Shown here one piece after another: positions 11,766-23,389 of a DNA stretch of 64,000 bases (positions are counted from its first letter, which is position 1; every line of letters begins with the position of its first letter). The notes under the pieces are model-generated. The model was not told where the DNA came from. It worked only from the letters and a program-made list of their open reading frames with translations, and did no database searches. The position numbers were made by a program, and so were the translations under genes. This DNA comes from Vandiemenella viatica (taxonomy: Eukaryota; Arthropoda; Insecta; Orthoptera; Morabidae): the NCBI GenBank assembly GCA_031002005.1, contig JARYHS010011408.1, positions 221,691,473-221,755,472 of the forward strand, in the 5' to 3' direction.

Positions 11766-11994
11766 TAACAAATCCCGCAAGTCTTAAAATATGTTGTTAT
11801 GATAACGTGATGACAATTACACCTAAGTGTTTATTGCAAAATAAAAAAAACTAAAGAAAATTACAGAAATCAAAGTCTATAATAATAAGCGAGAAGGCTA
11901 AATAGGCTGATAAAAACGCAACAGAGTTAAGACACAGCAAAGAGTAGGATACAATTATAGCATTTATATAAGGAGTAAATAACAGGGGGTAGCC

Positions 11995-12440
11995 AAAAGT
12001 CTAAAAGTAAAAGACTATACAGCTCTGGTAAAACCGGTTATTATAATATATGGGTCAGAAATATGGGCTTTACATAGAACCAGAAGCAGCTCTCTTGGAG
12101 AGGAGGGAAATGAGGATGATAAGATGGCTACTGAGTATTTCTCCAAGGGACAGAAGAGATAAGAAAAATAGCTGGAATGACTGCTATTGGTGAAATCATT
12201 AGAGAGGGAAGATTAAGGTGGTACAGTCATTTCATGAGAAGAGGTGATGAAGAGCCAATGAAAAAAAAAAAACACGGAGGATGCCTGTGGGAGGAAAGAG
12301 ATCCAGAGAGAGACTAAGGCTAATGTAGAAGGATCTAGTTAAGAAGGACCTAGTGAAATTAGGACTAAAAGAAGAGGACCCTGTAGACCGAGAAAGGTGG
12401 AGGCAGCCGATCCCTAATGATGGGAAAAGGCGGTGAAGAA
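11995..12440 (+). pseudogene. LINE reverse-transcriptase C-terminal tail
   Basis: Across several frames the plus strand shows ALVKPVIIYGSEIWAL, then EEGNEDDKMA, ...GEIIREGRLRWYSHFMRRGD and EEDPVDRERWRQPI. This is the stereotyped end of a non-LTR RT: RPVLLYGSETW, then RLRWFGHVxRRxD, then DRxRWR. Stops and frameshifts make it dead. The strand is opposite to the neighbouring 11575-11765 fragment, so these are two separate insertions. Right copy at 51285-51735. Confidence 0.75.
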
Positions 12441-12855
12441 GAAGAGGAGGAGGAGGGAAGCTAAAAGCTGGTTTATGAAATATATTATTGGTGCAGGGGT
12501 GCTACTGAATGATGCTTCTTAAGATTTTGATTCTTAAGCAGCTACGACGCTGGTCGTGTATCACACGAATTCGACGTAGAAACGGAGACTGGTTGAAGAG
12601 ATTTTGAGGAATTAGAGGGTCAGAGGACACGTTTGTAGATGCAGGCAGCAAGATGCGGCGCTACATGGGTCTTTAATGAGGACAGACAAGTGGATACTAG
12701 TTCTGATGACTGAGGGTTGTACACGGTTAACCAAGACAAGGTTTCAATTCACTCAAGCTCTCTCTCCTTATCTCACTAAGCTACAGCAGGAACTGTGGAG
12801 TGGGCACCCATAACGGGCGTCAGAGGTAATGAATGAATGCACAATTTACGAATAA

Positions 12856-12945
12856 ATGAGCGGTGTGGTGGCTCAGCGGTTAAGGCATCTGACTGGAGAT
12901 CGTAAGGTCTCTAGTGCGAATTCAGTTCCCTTGCAATTTCCAAAG
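12856..12945 (+). repeat. tRNA-derived (SINE-like) sequence
   Basis: TGGCTCAGCGGTTAAGG is a good pol III A box. An arm of the form GGAGATCGTAAGGTCTC and a weak B-box-like GTGCGAATTCA follow. It does not fold as an intact tRNA, and no CCA or acceptor stem can be paired, so I call it a tRNA-derived repeat. Mirror copy at 50795-50880. Confidence 0.6.
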
Positions 12946-13099
12946 GCCTTTAACCCGACGTTCACCTAAGCACTGCATGCTGTGGTTTGTGAAGTACGCT
13001 AGAACGCTTCCATGGTTCGGATTCACTACTAAACTGTATAAACTATATCCAGCAGAATTAAAGGGTAAGATGAGGCGGCTACGAACAGGGCGCAGCCAA

Positions 13100-14560
13100 T
13101 AATAACCCTATCAGCAACTAATTGCAACCACACGATCCTTTACCTTAGTAAATAAATGTATGTATCTTTGTACAGGCAAAGCATGTGTCTTTCTCCGCGA
13201 GGGCGCTACTGCTTACGTTGATCGCAAAGGACTCCTACACGCAGTAGTGTCCTTCTCGAGGAAAAAGCATCCAGGATCACCAGACATAATAACTGATGTT
13301 TTAAGGTACACGTCAACAAATTCAATTATTTAGCCCTACGTTTTGTACTCCGGTATAGAAAATTAAGCCACTATCTGTTGAGTAGTTGAACTCAAGAAAA
13401 ACAGACATATCTTCTCATCCACGTTGACACATCACGGTTCTCTGTTTCCTGGAGCCATCTTTTGCACCTCATCATACTGTAGAAAAACGAATTTTGTCTT
13501 GTCTCTATTGCAACATCCTAATGGGCATGGTTTTGGAGAGGTACGTGCGTTTCCCCACTCACTGTATCATTTATAGATCTACAAATCAATTCATTATTTC
13601 AGATTTATTGACAATCTCAGTGTTCCACCTATATTGGATTTACTCCCTACGTCAGTAGTTATGTCTGATGATGTTTTGTGTAAGAATCAAAACGACATAA
13701 ACGATTGCTTTTACATCGGTTAATTCATTCTTCTTGTGTCACACTAACAGTTAAAAAGTCTGAGCCGTGCCTGGTGTCTTGGCGAAGGCACTTACTATGG
13801 AATTTGCTACCCCTTCGAATTATCGTCCAGGGGAGATGAACTGCGCTGGTTGCCCGTTATCATTGTGGTAGTGTTCCTTGGGGTATGATGACTGCAGTTG
13901 CGTGTTTCAGTGTAGAGTGTTGAAGATGAAAAACGAAACAAGGAAAAGACGAAGCTTGATGCTGACAAATTCAAGCCCACTCTTTCGAAATACGCCATGG
14001 GGTCAATTCTCATCCAATTCGTACGAGTCGCCATCAATAGTATCGTTTGCCATAACTCCATACGCACTATAGAGAGGTTTGAAATATAACCCAGGCCTTT
14101 AGTACATAATCTGGTGTTAGGAACCGTGCACCACCATCTGTTCTAATCTTGCGGCCAAGTACCGATAGTGAAACTCTCTACCACCACCGTAGTTCGAGTC
14201 AGCAGAATCCGTATCATCCATCTGTCACCATCATAGTGCCGCAAAGACCTGATGGAAACTATAGTTCGGTATCAGAACAAACTCGTGACGAACAATGAAA
14301 ATCTATTAATTTTCTTTAAATAAAATGATATGACCCTTAAACATATTTACAACCGTCAAGACAACGCAAATATTTAAAAGAATTATAAAAACGTTTGTGC
14401 CTGTTGTTGGGCGCCTCGTAAGACTGTAACATACGTAGGTACCACAAATGATTTAAGAGTTCTTAACCAACAGATAGGTACGCTTTGTACCAAAAATTGT
14501 GATCAGGTCTATATAGTTTAGATTCCCCCTTAAAAATGTAGCTATTCTTCTCTTACCATG
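13100..14560. other. Intergenic stretch between the two left-arm genes
   Basis: No supported gene. Conserved in the right arm (49170-50580) with a few percent divergence. It contains a hairpin at about 13659-13702 (stems TTATGT/ACATAA and GTTTTG/CAAAAC), considered and rejected as a ribozyme. Confidence 0.5.
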
Positions 14561-14719
14561 TTAATACAAGCAAGACTGAGGCAAATCAAAACTCTGCCAC
14601 TTGGCGATTAAACAATCCTGCAAATAATGCCACACAGATTTAATATCTTCTCGAATTATCTCACTTAATTCGCTGTTTGGTACACTGAGACGTTTCTTGG
14701 ATATTCGTAAGGAGTCTGT

Positions 14720-14770
14720 TTTATTTATTGTTTGAATCTGAAATGATACAAACTTTATTTCCTTTGTCAT
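14720..14770 (-). promoter_or_regulatory. Candidate polyadenylation signals of the ankyrin gene (left)
   Basis: On the minus strand AATAAA occurs in AATAAATAAAACAG (14720-14729) and again near 14756-14761, about 120-160 bp past the stop codon. Spacing suits a short 3' UTR. Conserved in the right arm. Confidence 0.5.
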
Positions 14771-14881
14771 AATGCCATTAAAATTATTTTTATGCTACAC
14801 AGTTCTGAAACAGAAGCACTTTAATCTCATTATTCCGGCCATTCTTTGAGATGTGGTAACTGTGGTGCTGTTGGTTGTGGG

Positions 14882-15110
14882 TTATCTAGAACTCGAGAAG
14901 AGCTTGTCGTATTTCTTAGCGGTCTTGTGTCCGTGCTGGATGGCTAGCTCCCTTGGCGTACGGCCAGCCTTGTCACGAACTGTGAGTCTGGCTCTAGACT
15001 CTATCAGCGCCTCCACCACTTTCGGACGGTTATTACGAACCGCCGCATGCAGCGCTGTCTCTCCGGCATCGTCTTGCAGCTCTGTTTCACAACCCGCTTG
15101 CAGAAGGAAC
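14882..15110 (-). CDS. Ankyrin-repeat protein, terminal exon (left copy)
   Basis: The 229-bp last exon on the minus strand follows acceptor TTTCCTGTCCGCAG and ends with TAA at 14884-14882. It begins by completing an Arg codon from the previous exon (EDVVR|FLLQAG). It holds two ankyrin repeats, with cores DDAGETALHAAVRNN and DKAGRTPRELAIQHG. A lysine-rich tail KTAKKYDKLFSSSR closes the protein. Ankyrin repeats mediate protein-protein contacts; no catalytic domain is attached, so the partner and pathway cannot be told. The right copy differs at 4 bases and 3 residues (A/V, N/K, R/G). Confidence 0.88.
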
Positions 15111-15389
15111 CTGCGGACAGGAAATATCACAAGACTTTCTGTGACTAATGAAGTAACAATCGCTGAAATACAGGTTAATTACATACACTCTCATGTTCCT
15201 GTGTACCTGAGAAATGAAAGAACATGTGACTGAGAAGATTCCATAAACAACATCGACGAAAACATACCTTGACGGATATCATGCTACAAAATTAGCAGTA
15301 AACGCAGCTACCACTGTCAATGTAATCTTACTAAATAGATAGAAGCACTGTAGTCTGAATTTATCCTTTTCTTTTTTTACAAATTTCGT

Positions 15390-15660
15390 TTGCCTATTTT
15401 CACATATTATTTATATCTTCCTATGCCACATATTTTTTTCATCTGTAACACTTTTCATGGGTAATAAGCAGTTGTTGATATAATTCACGTCTTCTTAAAC
15501 AGATACACTACATAACTTTATTCAATATTATTAAATAGTAATTATAAGTTAAATTCAAACAAAATTTACACAATAATCACATACACAGAACGATAAACAA
15601 CCAACGAAACAAAACATTTCAAAATGTCGAGAAACACGCAATGACTTGTTATCATAGAAA
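15390..15660 (+). repeat. Direct repeat, LINE 3'-end-like (first copy)
   Basis: Matches 17020-17290 in the same orientation over about 260 bp. Shared blocks include CTTTTCATGGGTAATAAG, ACTATTAAATAGTAATTA-like sequence and AACAAAACATTTCAA. The pair brackets two LINE tails, so one may be the 3' UTR of the 15665-16250 LINE and the other an older truncated copy. Mirror pair in the right arm: 46140-46410 and 48063-48310. Confidence 0.6.
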
Positions 15661-15664
15661 ACAC

Positions 15665-16250
15665 TCGAGATCAAGTAGGTTGGTCTTCCAAGCGGAATGC
15701 CTCTTCATCTATGGATCCGAAGACAACCGTGGAGTTCAATGCTAGAAGCACATAACCTACCGCAACAGTGACAAACATACCAGGAAGGGACAGCTGACAT
15801 GCTGCCATTTTTCCTTAACTGTTCATTTTATTTCCTGCGCTGTCTCTTCTCATTCCCTGATCGTCGGCGATTTTTTTCAAATAACATAGTTCCATGATGA
15901 ACAAGTGACCTTCAGTATGAGCCGTCAATGGAAGAATTTTTCCCAGTTGGTATGGTCAATGCGACACATCTTCATGCTAGCCTTGTTAGCGTCTTCAAAT
16001 CGCTTCTTCTGTCCTCCAACACCGCATTTACACTCGGTTAGCTCCGATAGAAAACTTGTTTAGGAATGCGAGTATGGACATTTGGACCCCGTGATCGGTC
16101 CATCGCAGCTGTCGTTTTACAATCATGGATTCTATATCTAAGGGATTGAGCTTCTTCGAGGACACTGGTATTGCTGCGTCTATCCTGCCATGTTATTTGA
16201 AGAATTCTTCTCAGGCATCTTGGATGATATTATTCTAGGGTATTGAGACG
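15665..16250 (-). pseudogene. LINE ORF2 C-terminus with CCHH-like finger
   Basis: The minus strand, over several frames, reads RRILQITWQDRRSNT, VLEEAQSL, GPNVHTRIPKQVFY, a DLKTLTRLA-like run, and then (clearer in the right copy) a CHCCGRLCASSI...HGYLRIH finger. This is the stereotyped tail of an insect non-LTR retrotransposon. Stops and indels show decay. It lies in the ankyrin intron. Right copy 47560-48050. Confidence 0.7.
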
Positions 16251-16479
16251 TCACCTGTAGCATGTCCAGAATTAAGTAAAGTAAGGTGGGAATAACAACA
16301 GAATTGTACACAAGTATCTTAGTTGCGGTGATGAAATCTCACTTCAATTTTGAAAAAATATTGCTTTTTTATTTATTGTAGTTGGAGAGTTTTAGTTTTT
16401 TATTACATACTTGCACATTACTTCCGTCGTAGGTAAGCTAATTCTAGATTACGATTCATAGGTCGTATTTTGAGGGATT

Positions 16480-16990
16480 GTAATGCTCATACGATGGAAA
16501 TAGCGTAGAAAATTCTTGTGCGTCAATATTTGGACTAGTGTTGTGGAGTTTGGGATCCGTATCGCAAGGGATTGATTGACGCGTTAGAGAAAGTATAGAC
16601 GAGAGTCACTCGATTCGTGAGACAGACCTTACGAGAACGTCATAAAATTGATAAATAGGTTGGGCTGGGATCGTTTTGTAGACAGACAACGAAGTTTTCG
16701 TTTGAACTAATTAGAGAATATGCGTAATTCTTTGATCTACGAGTGCAATGGAAGAATACTTCTTCCGCCAACCTACCTCGTATTTAAGTCGCAATGACAG
16801 GAGGGATAACATTAGAGAAATAAGATGCTGTACTAATACTTTCATGTATTCTTTCTTTCCTAGTGATATTCTGCGGTTGGAATGCACAGAATTTGAATTG
16901 GTGCTTAGCACCGTCTGCCAGCCACAACATTTGTGAATTTCAGAGTATGGATGTAGGTGTAGATGTAAATGAAGACATTTTCGGAATCCA
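16480..16990 (+). pseudogene. CR1-like LINE 3' tail
   Basis: The plus strand reads GVWDPYRKGLIDALEKV, then TRVTRFVRQT and VGLGSFCRQTTKFSFELIRE, with one stop. This matches the CR1/Crack-type RT end (VWDPY...LI..LEKVQ..A.RFV...LGW..L..RR). A 3' UTR follows and ends in a GATGTAGGTGTAGATGTA microsatellite-like tail. Relatives are at 46790-47300 (mirror) and 31332-31690. Confidence 0.75.
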
Positions 16991-17289
16991 TCCTGCTCAT
17001 TTTTTTTCCTCTCTTTCTGCATATTATTTATATTTGCCAGTGCATGTTTCTTCTTTTGTGAATAACCCTTTTCATGGGTAATAAGAATTTGTTGACACAA
17101 TTCAGGTCTTTTGAACACATTTCGTTAGACAGGTACATTATACAACTTCACTCAGTACTATTAAATAGCAATTACAAGTAAAATTCAAATAAAATTTCAG
17201 CAGTGATCACATACACGGAATGTTAAACAACCAGTGAAACAAAACATTTCAAGATGCCGAGAAACCCGCAGTAATCAGCCATATGAAGT

Positions 17290-18720
17290 ATTTGACACAT
17301 ATGTATCAACTGTAATACAACTTTCCCAGGCTCTGCGAAAGTGCTGAAGCTTTTTAAGACATCTCCTTCCATATCATCGTTGGTTGTCTTCATACTATGT
17401 ATCATCTTGGAATTTGTCTTATAAAATTTTATAAAGGACCCGTGACCCGTAGCTATATATTTCTCAGCGCTGGAGTTGAGTGTTGGCGATTATATAGAAA
17501 CGTCATACATCGGTTCCAGAGGGACACCGGGCTGTAAAACCAGCTAAAACATGTTGATGTTTCTACTTGACAGATGACGTCACGTTTATTGTGACCCCCT
17601 TTCACTCCTCTTGGTAACAAATTTTCAGGCTAGGTAATTCTCCATCTCCCTCCCTATTTCGCAAGTATATTGTGGAAAACACCTATCAACAGTTGTTTCA
17701 GCTGATTTTTAACCAACTTTTAAAAAAAAAAAAATTAAACGAGGAGGTTCTCAATAAGATTTTTTTTTTTTTTTTTTGAATGTGTGTTCAGCGATATCTT
17801 CGTCAATTGTGAACCAATTTTAATGATTTTTTTATTGAATAGGGTATAGTTTCAAAATGGTCCCATATAAATTTTGTTGAAATCATAAGTTTTTTTAGGC
17901 CAATTAAATCCGAATTTTTGTATGCTGTGATATATTTGACTTTGCTGTTTTGTTAGGGAGTTTATATAACAGCTTATATGTATAAACTTAAAGCAACTTT
18001 ACTGAGGTTCTAAGACTTTTTTATTTTATTTATTTTGAGGCCACTCAATTTTGGAATTGAAATATTGGAAAAATATCAGTCCTCGATTGCGGGATTGCGA
18101 AATCTCGGAATTCCTGTATCCGTGTTCTAGTGGTTCCATATTAATATTTAGCCGACTTGGAATTAGGTCTCATTTCAATCGAATTTTTTTGGAATATCAG
18201 ATCAAGATTCCCGCCGTGCCTTCGCCACCAACGCTGCTGCACTATTCACCAGTATGTCCTCTTTGGTCGGTTGTGGAATGTAAACCCATGTATATATAAA
18301 GTATTTCTTGGATAGATGATACAACTTTATCATTTTTGTGAGAGCTTTCTCTTCATACGGACTATTTAATAATATATAGTGTACCAAGCCGTACCTGTGA
18401 GCATGTATATATATATATATATCTTATTATTATTATTTGGTCGAGCCACAGATTAAAATAGCGTCTAATTTGCTTCGCTAAACTGTTCCCCGCAAAAACA
18501 ATTTCTGCCTCACTATGTGCTGTAAAATATTTGGAATTTACGTACGTGCTTTCCATGTCGCCTCGATCAGAAAAAAAAGTGCAGTAACTCGTTCCTCACG
18601 CTGTAAGACTGTCATCTGAGTGACAGCTGGCACCGATTAAAAAAACAGCCGATTAATGTTAAGATTTCAATAATGGTAATTTAAAATATTGTCCATTTAG
18701 ATTAATTTTCTTCTGAGCTA
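17290..18720. other. Ankyrin intron, unclassified repeat-like sequence
   Basis: No gene supported. A TGACGTCA palindrome (CRE-like) lies near 17576, and a TATATA run occurs near 18405. Conserved at 44700-46140, with small indels in homopolymers. Confidence 0.45.
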
Positions 18721-18724
18721 AGTA

Positions 18725-19930
18725 CACTGAAGAACCAAAGAAACTGGTATAGGCATACGTATGCAAACGCAGAGATATGTAAACACTCAGAGTATGGCGC
18801 TGTGGTCGGCAACGCCTATATAAGACAACTGGTCTCTGGTGCAAGCGTTAGATCGGTTACTGCTGCTACAATTGCAGTTATCACGATTTAAGTGAGTTTG
18901 AACACGGTTTTATAGTCGACGCACGAGAGATGGGACACAGCATCTCCGAGGTAGCGATGAGGTGGGGCTTTTCCCGTATGACCATTTTACGAGTGCACCG
19001 TGAATATCGAAAATCCGGTGAAACATCAAATCTCCGACATCGCTGCGGCCGGATAAAGATACTGCAAGAACGGGACCAACGACGACTGAAGAGAATCGTT
19101 CAACGTGACAGAAGTGCAACCCTTTCGCAAATTGCTGCGGATTTCAATGCTGGGCCATCAACCAGTGTCAGCGTGCGAACCATTCAATGGGCTTTTGCAG
19201 CCGAAGGCCTACTCGTGTACCCTTGCTGAGTGCACGGCACAAAGCTTTACGCCTTGTCTGGGCCCGTCAACACCGACATTGGACTGTTGGTGATTGGAAA
19301 CATGTTGCCTGGTCTGACGAGTCTCGTTTCCAATTGTATCGAGCGGATGGAAGTGTACGGGTATGGAGACAGCCTCATGAATTCATGTATCCTGCATGTC
19401 AGCAGGGGACTGTTCAAGCTGCTGGGGGCTCTGTAATGGTGTGGGGCGTGTGCAGTTGGAGTGACATGGGGCCCCTGATACATCTAGATAAGTCTGTGAC
19501 AGGTGACACGTACGTACGCATCCTGGCTGATCACCTTCATCCATTCATGTCCATTGTGCATTCCGACGGACTTCGACAATTCCAGCAGGACAATACGACA
19601 CCACACACTTCAAGAATTGCTACAGAGTGGCTCCAGGAACACTCTTTTGAGTTTAAACACCTCCGCTCGTCGCCAAACTCCCCAGATATGAATATTACGT
19701 ATAGAGCATATCTGGGATGCCTTGCAACGTGCCGTTCAGAAGAGATCTCCACCACCTCATACTCTTACAGATTCATGGACATCCTTGCAGGATGCATGGT
19801 GTTAATTCCCTCCAACACTACTTCAGACATTAGTTGAGTCCATGCCACGTCGTGTTGCGGTACTTCTGCGTGCTCGCGGGGCTCCTACAAGATATTATGC
19901 AGGTGTACCAGTTTCTTTGGCTCTTCAGTG
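18725..19930 (+). mobile_element. Tc1-family DNA transposon (left copy)
   Basis: 1206 bp bounded by TIRs of about 25 bp starting CACTGAAGARCCAAAGAAAC and flanked by TA on both sides (18723-18724 and 19931-19932). The same insertion is at 43500-44699 in the other arm, so it predates the duplication or the haplotype split. Confidence 0.9.
18930..19837 (+). pseudogene. Tc1 transposase, frameshifted
   Basis: Starts MGHSISEVAMRWGFSRMTIL (paired-like helix-turn-helix), continues through a second DNA-binding helix (RSATLSQIAADFNAG), then loses frame near 19188, where the right copy has 16 extra bases. The catalytic domain resumes with WSDESRFQLYRADGS (first Asp) and FQQDNTTPHTSRIATEWL (second Asp). 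The third acid is lost in this copy because of a frame change; the right copy keeps NVIEHIWDAL. By my count the second Asp and the Glu are separated by 36 residues, suggesting a DD36E-type Tc1 relative. Confidence 0.82.
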
Positions 19931-20042
19931 TATAAACTTATTTTAAAATTTATAGTGGGTCTTTCTGAAGGCAAAAAAAAAAAAACAGCCACCTGGTTCA
20001 AGGATGATCTGTACTTTGAGCGAAATTTTTTCTCGGTATTAC

Positions 20043-20250
20043 CTGACGACGTCTTCCCTTCCAGCAGCTGCTGCACAGTGTAGCGGGGTCCTGCCCGCTG
20101 CGTCTCGTGTCCCTAGTGAGCTGCGGGTTGCCTCCAGCGCCTGAGCGGTGTCTTTGTCTGCCACAAGGTGCAAGGCACAGCGGCCCTCATTGTCCCGGGC
20201 AGATGGATCCGCTCCCGTCTCCAGTAGATGCGACACCAGCTCAGACGCTC
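20043..20250 (-). CDS. Ankyrin-repeat protein, exon 4 of those seen (left copy)
   Basis: A 208-bp exon on the minus strand, acceptor TTGCATTCAG and donor GTAATA. It begins with GA, completing a Gly codon, and ends with AG of an Arg codon. It encodes ASELVSHLLETGADPSARDN, then GRCALHLVADKDTAQALEAT and DAAGRTPLHCAAAAGREDVV: two ankyrin repeats with classic TPLHxAA and GADP signatures. Against the right copy it has 7 residue changes (S/P, N/H, Q/R, R/C, S/A, G/A, A/T) but no indel. Confidence 0.88.
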
Positions 20251-20316
20251 CTGAATGCAACCATACAGCTTAACTAGCATCTGCCCGCAACTTTATTCGC
20301 GTGGTCTGATATAGTA

Positions 20317-21754
20317 GGGGAGAGTGGGGCAAAGTGGCCAAGGGTGTTTTTGAGGCCAAGGGAAGATGCCATCACGCGGGAAAAATCATAACTAGTGCAG
20401 CTTAATGCCTTTAGTTACCTTGAGAAGCCCGATGAGGTTCGTGTATCATCTGTAGAATTTATTAAAATATTTGTCTTTTTTGATGAACCTGATGTTTGGT
20501 AAGGGGTCATTTTATGAATATTCTATCAAGAAATCAGATGACTGACCGCTTCTGAACAAAATTCTTTTGCAAGAGTGATGTTTTTGCTGTAAGTTCCTGA
20601 TTTGGTGTTGGTGATTGTTTCTTTGTATTGTTAAGACAGAATGACGTTTCTATAACGGCGCCAAACCGAACAAAGTGGGCACCTGCTGGTGGCGGTGGCC
20701 TCTGTCTGCTGCGCACGGATTCTGTTTGTTCCTGGCAAATTATTAACATTGTGCAATTATTTGATCAGATGCTTTATTATCATGTGAAGTTGAAGTGAGT
20801 TTCTTAACAATAATCTAAAAACAAAAGAAATTATTTTTGTTTTGTGGTGGTATTTCAACGAACGGAAACTTCTTTTTCTCTGAGCCAAAAGTATATTGTC
20901 ATGCAACAATAGCAGCAAAAAGAAAATGAAAACTTTGAAACAAAGGTTATTTGCAGATGTTCACATAAAAATGTACTTGAAGCTGCAAAAGCAAACAAAA
21001 AGAAGAAAACAACAAAAGAAGGAAAACAGATAGACAACCACCTACCGCAGAAAATCTAACCCAAAAAAAGTGTTTTTTATTGATGACGATGATAATGAAT
21101 ACACACAGTGCATTTACTTCAACGAAAGTTTTTCAGCTCAAGATCAAAAGAACGATGGATCGAGTGCCAAATGTTTTAATGTCGGGCTCACGAACTCTGT
21201 GATGGAGTTGAAAGAAACAGCTATTCCTTCGTTTGCGAAAATTGCAATTTAAATTCCCTTTGTCAGTTATAATTTCTATTATTTACATCGCATTAGGGAG
21301 GACGCGGGTTCGAATCCCCCTTCGGGCATCCATGGTTTCCCAAATCATTCCAGGCAAATGCCGGGATGCTTCCTTCAAAAGGCCATGGCCGAATTCCTTC
21401 CCATTCCTTAGCCCCCATCCTTTCCCGTCTCTAAAGACCTCGCTGTTAGAGAGACGTTAAGCAGATAAAAAATAATATATATATATTATTTACAAGTTAT
21501 ATGACTTTAAAAAAATGAAGTACACTTTTTGCAAATTTAGAGTGTTTTAATCACTCATTTCTGATTTTGAAGCTAAATGTCCAAAATTGCTATTTGAGTA
21601 CTTTTTGAAAAATTGGTTATTTTTAGGTACTAAATTTAATGCAAATGTAACTAAATGTTCTAGGACAGTTGAGCTTTGTAACCCTTGATTTTGATGCCTT
21701 TAGCTATATTGTAAGTTACCTTGAAACATTGCAAACCTTAGCCTAGCCTTCCCC
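20317..21754. mobile_element. pogo/jerky-like DNA transposon (left copy)
   Basis: Left end GGGGAGAGTGGGGCAAAGTG after TA; right end GCCTTCCCC before TA, giving related but diverged TIRs and TA target duplication. The plus-strand fragment at 21070-21240 reads YTQCIYFNESFSAQDQKNDG and then KCFNVGLTNSVMEL. This resembles a decayed C-terminal zinc-binding tail of DDE-1 (pogo-type) transposases. A SINE has inserted inside it (21288-21484). The right copy is 41813-43068. Confidence 0.65.
21288..21484 (+). mobile_element. tRNA-derived SINE, private to the left arm
   Basis: Contains a perfect B box GGTTCGAATCC (21307-21317) followed by the same body as the SINE at 24185-24415 (CCATGG...CCGGGATG...AAAAGGCCATGGCCGAATTC). 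It is 5'-truncated (no A box) and ends in an AT-rich tail. Flanked by ATTATTTACA at 21278-21287 and 21485-21494. The right arm (about 42120) has a single TGTAAATAAT, the exact empty site. Confidence 0.9.
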
Positions 21755-21799
21755 TACATATCACCTTCTTAAAACAAAACGATCCACGGCCTCGTCATT

Positions 21800-23120
21800 G
21801 AACGCAACTTTTTTGTTGTTGAAAGAATGGAGTCTACAATAAACAGTAACTTCATTCCTTCGACCAATATGATGTCATTGTAGGCTGAAATTACGATAGA
21901 AATTTCGAATGCGAGAAGAAACTTACCATTAAATTAATTTGCGCGTATTATAATTCCTTAGCTTCTCGAAGTTACATCGGAATAAAATATACCTTATTCT
22001 ACTCTTGGGAACACGAGCTGTAGATTAATTGAAACCACATAAAATCTAGCAAGTATTTTTGCATGAATCGCGTTCATCAAAAATTTATCTTAAATTTATC
22101 AGCTTTACTATGCCACATCAAAAGCAAATACGGGGCTGTCTATTTATCGTAACTCGACCAATATATATCAATAGTTTTAGCGTAAATCGCGTTTAGGCTA
22201 AAACCATCTTAAAATTACCATTTGTAATGTCACATCCAATTGAAAAATACTTTATTTTGTCTGTTGTACGAAGGGAAATACATCAATCAATATACAGTGA
22301 AAGGTTAACCTTAATTTATCATTTTTTCGAAATCATATTAAAATTAAAGATGCCCTAATTTTCCCTCGGGATCACATGCTATACCTTAATCGAAACCCCC
22401 ATCAAAATCTGACTAGCAGGTTTTAAGCGAATCGCGTTAAATGGACAACTTTAATTTTTGTTGTGTGTAAAAAACGTGATTGGTGCACATTATGTTGTAG
22501 CTATGCGGTTAGTTTTAAAGAATTTGATTGGAGCAAAAAAAAACTATATAATAACAGTAATAGAATTTGCGTGAAACATGGAACTTAATATCTTTCACAC
22601 AGAACTAAAAACTACTGAACAGTACGTCTAACAATCATATGACTACTGCTGCATATTAAATCGCCCGAGCGAATCAACAGCCGCGCCACTAGAGCTCACA
22701 TCATTGCTAGCAGGAGTGGCACCACCACGGCTGCCACCAGAGAGGGGGATGACTTCCCCCATCTATCTTCACTGCCGATATACGTACATAAGAGTGGTCC
22801 CCTGAGCAGAAATATCAGTCAGTGAAAACCAGATTTAAGGAGCTGAAGCTCTAGTTCGAGTAACTATAAAACGCTTGATAAACTATTGTGAATTCTGTAC
22901 TGATCAAAATGGCTACTGTGTTAGGTATTTTTTTAAAAAATTGTAACTACGTATAATAAATCATTGTGAACGCCAATATTGATATCGGCCTCTCGTTTTG
23001 TTTCGGCAGTTACCTACTGTAGTGTAGTACACAACAATCACCAAGTCTATCAGATCCCTGATCAGTGTATTGGAAGAAGTGTGTCATATAATTACAAAAC
23101 TGACGCTGATGAATATGATG
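21800..23120. other. Ankyrin intron with degenerate tandem repeat
   Basis: Blocks near 22020-22090, 22140-22200 and 22380-22440 share a GAATCGCGTT-like core after an AAAATCTANCAAG-like stretch, suggesting two to three old tandem units. The site at about 22390 (CCTTAATC) is the empty target of the right-arm hAT. No gene. Confidence 0.45.
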
Positions 23121-23126
23121 TCTTAC

Positions 23127-23381
23127 CGGTTAGCGCTGCACGGTGTAGTGCTGTGCGGCCTAGCTGATCGGTGGCGTGAATGTATGCTCCGTACTGCAGC
23201 AGCAGCGCCAAAATGGAAAGCGACTCTCTCTCGGCCGCCACCAGGAGCGCTGGTAGTCCTGTCGAAGCCTCAACCACGTTGGCGTTGACTCCCGCTTCCA
23301 GCAGCGTCCTTACTCGATCCTCAGACTGCGTCCGGACAGCACCAATCAGGCTTTCTAAAGACATTAATAAATGGTTGGAGA
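23127..23381 (-). CDS. Ankyrin-repeat protein, exon 3 of those seen (left copy)
   Basis: A 255-bp exon on the minus strand, acceptor CCTTGTTTTAG and donor GTAAGA. It encodes VSNHLLMSLESLIGAVRTQS, then VRTLLEAGVNANVVEASTGL, LLQYGAYIHATDQLGRTALH and RAALTG: about two and a half ankyrin repeats. It joins exon 2 (one carried base, G) and exon 4 (Gly codon split) without a frameshift. This is the most diverged exon: 15 of 255 bases and 8 residues differ from the right copy. Confidence 0.88.
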
Positions 23382-23389
23382 CTAAAACA

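Noticed and set aside
12856..12945. Functional tRNA gene
   Set aside because: A good A box, but the B box is degenerate and no acceptor or T stem pairs; treated as a tRNA-derived repeat.
13659..13702. Hammerhead-like CTGATGAT followed by a stem
   Set aside because: The GAAA box is absent (GACA) and there is no stem III; the bases pair as a plain hairpin with an internal loop.
17223..17405. Small conserved frame present in both arms (also 46027-46209)
   Set aside because: Conservation is no greater than that of the surrounding intron, part of it lies in a dispersed repeat, and it is not splice-flanked.
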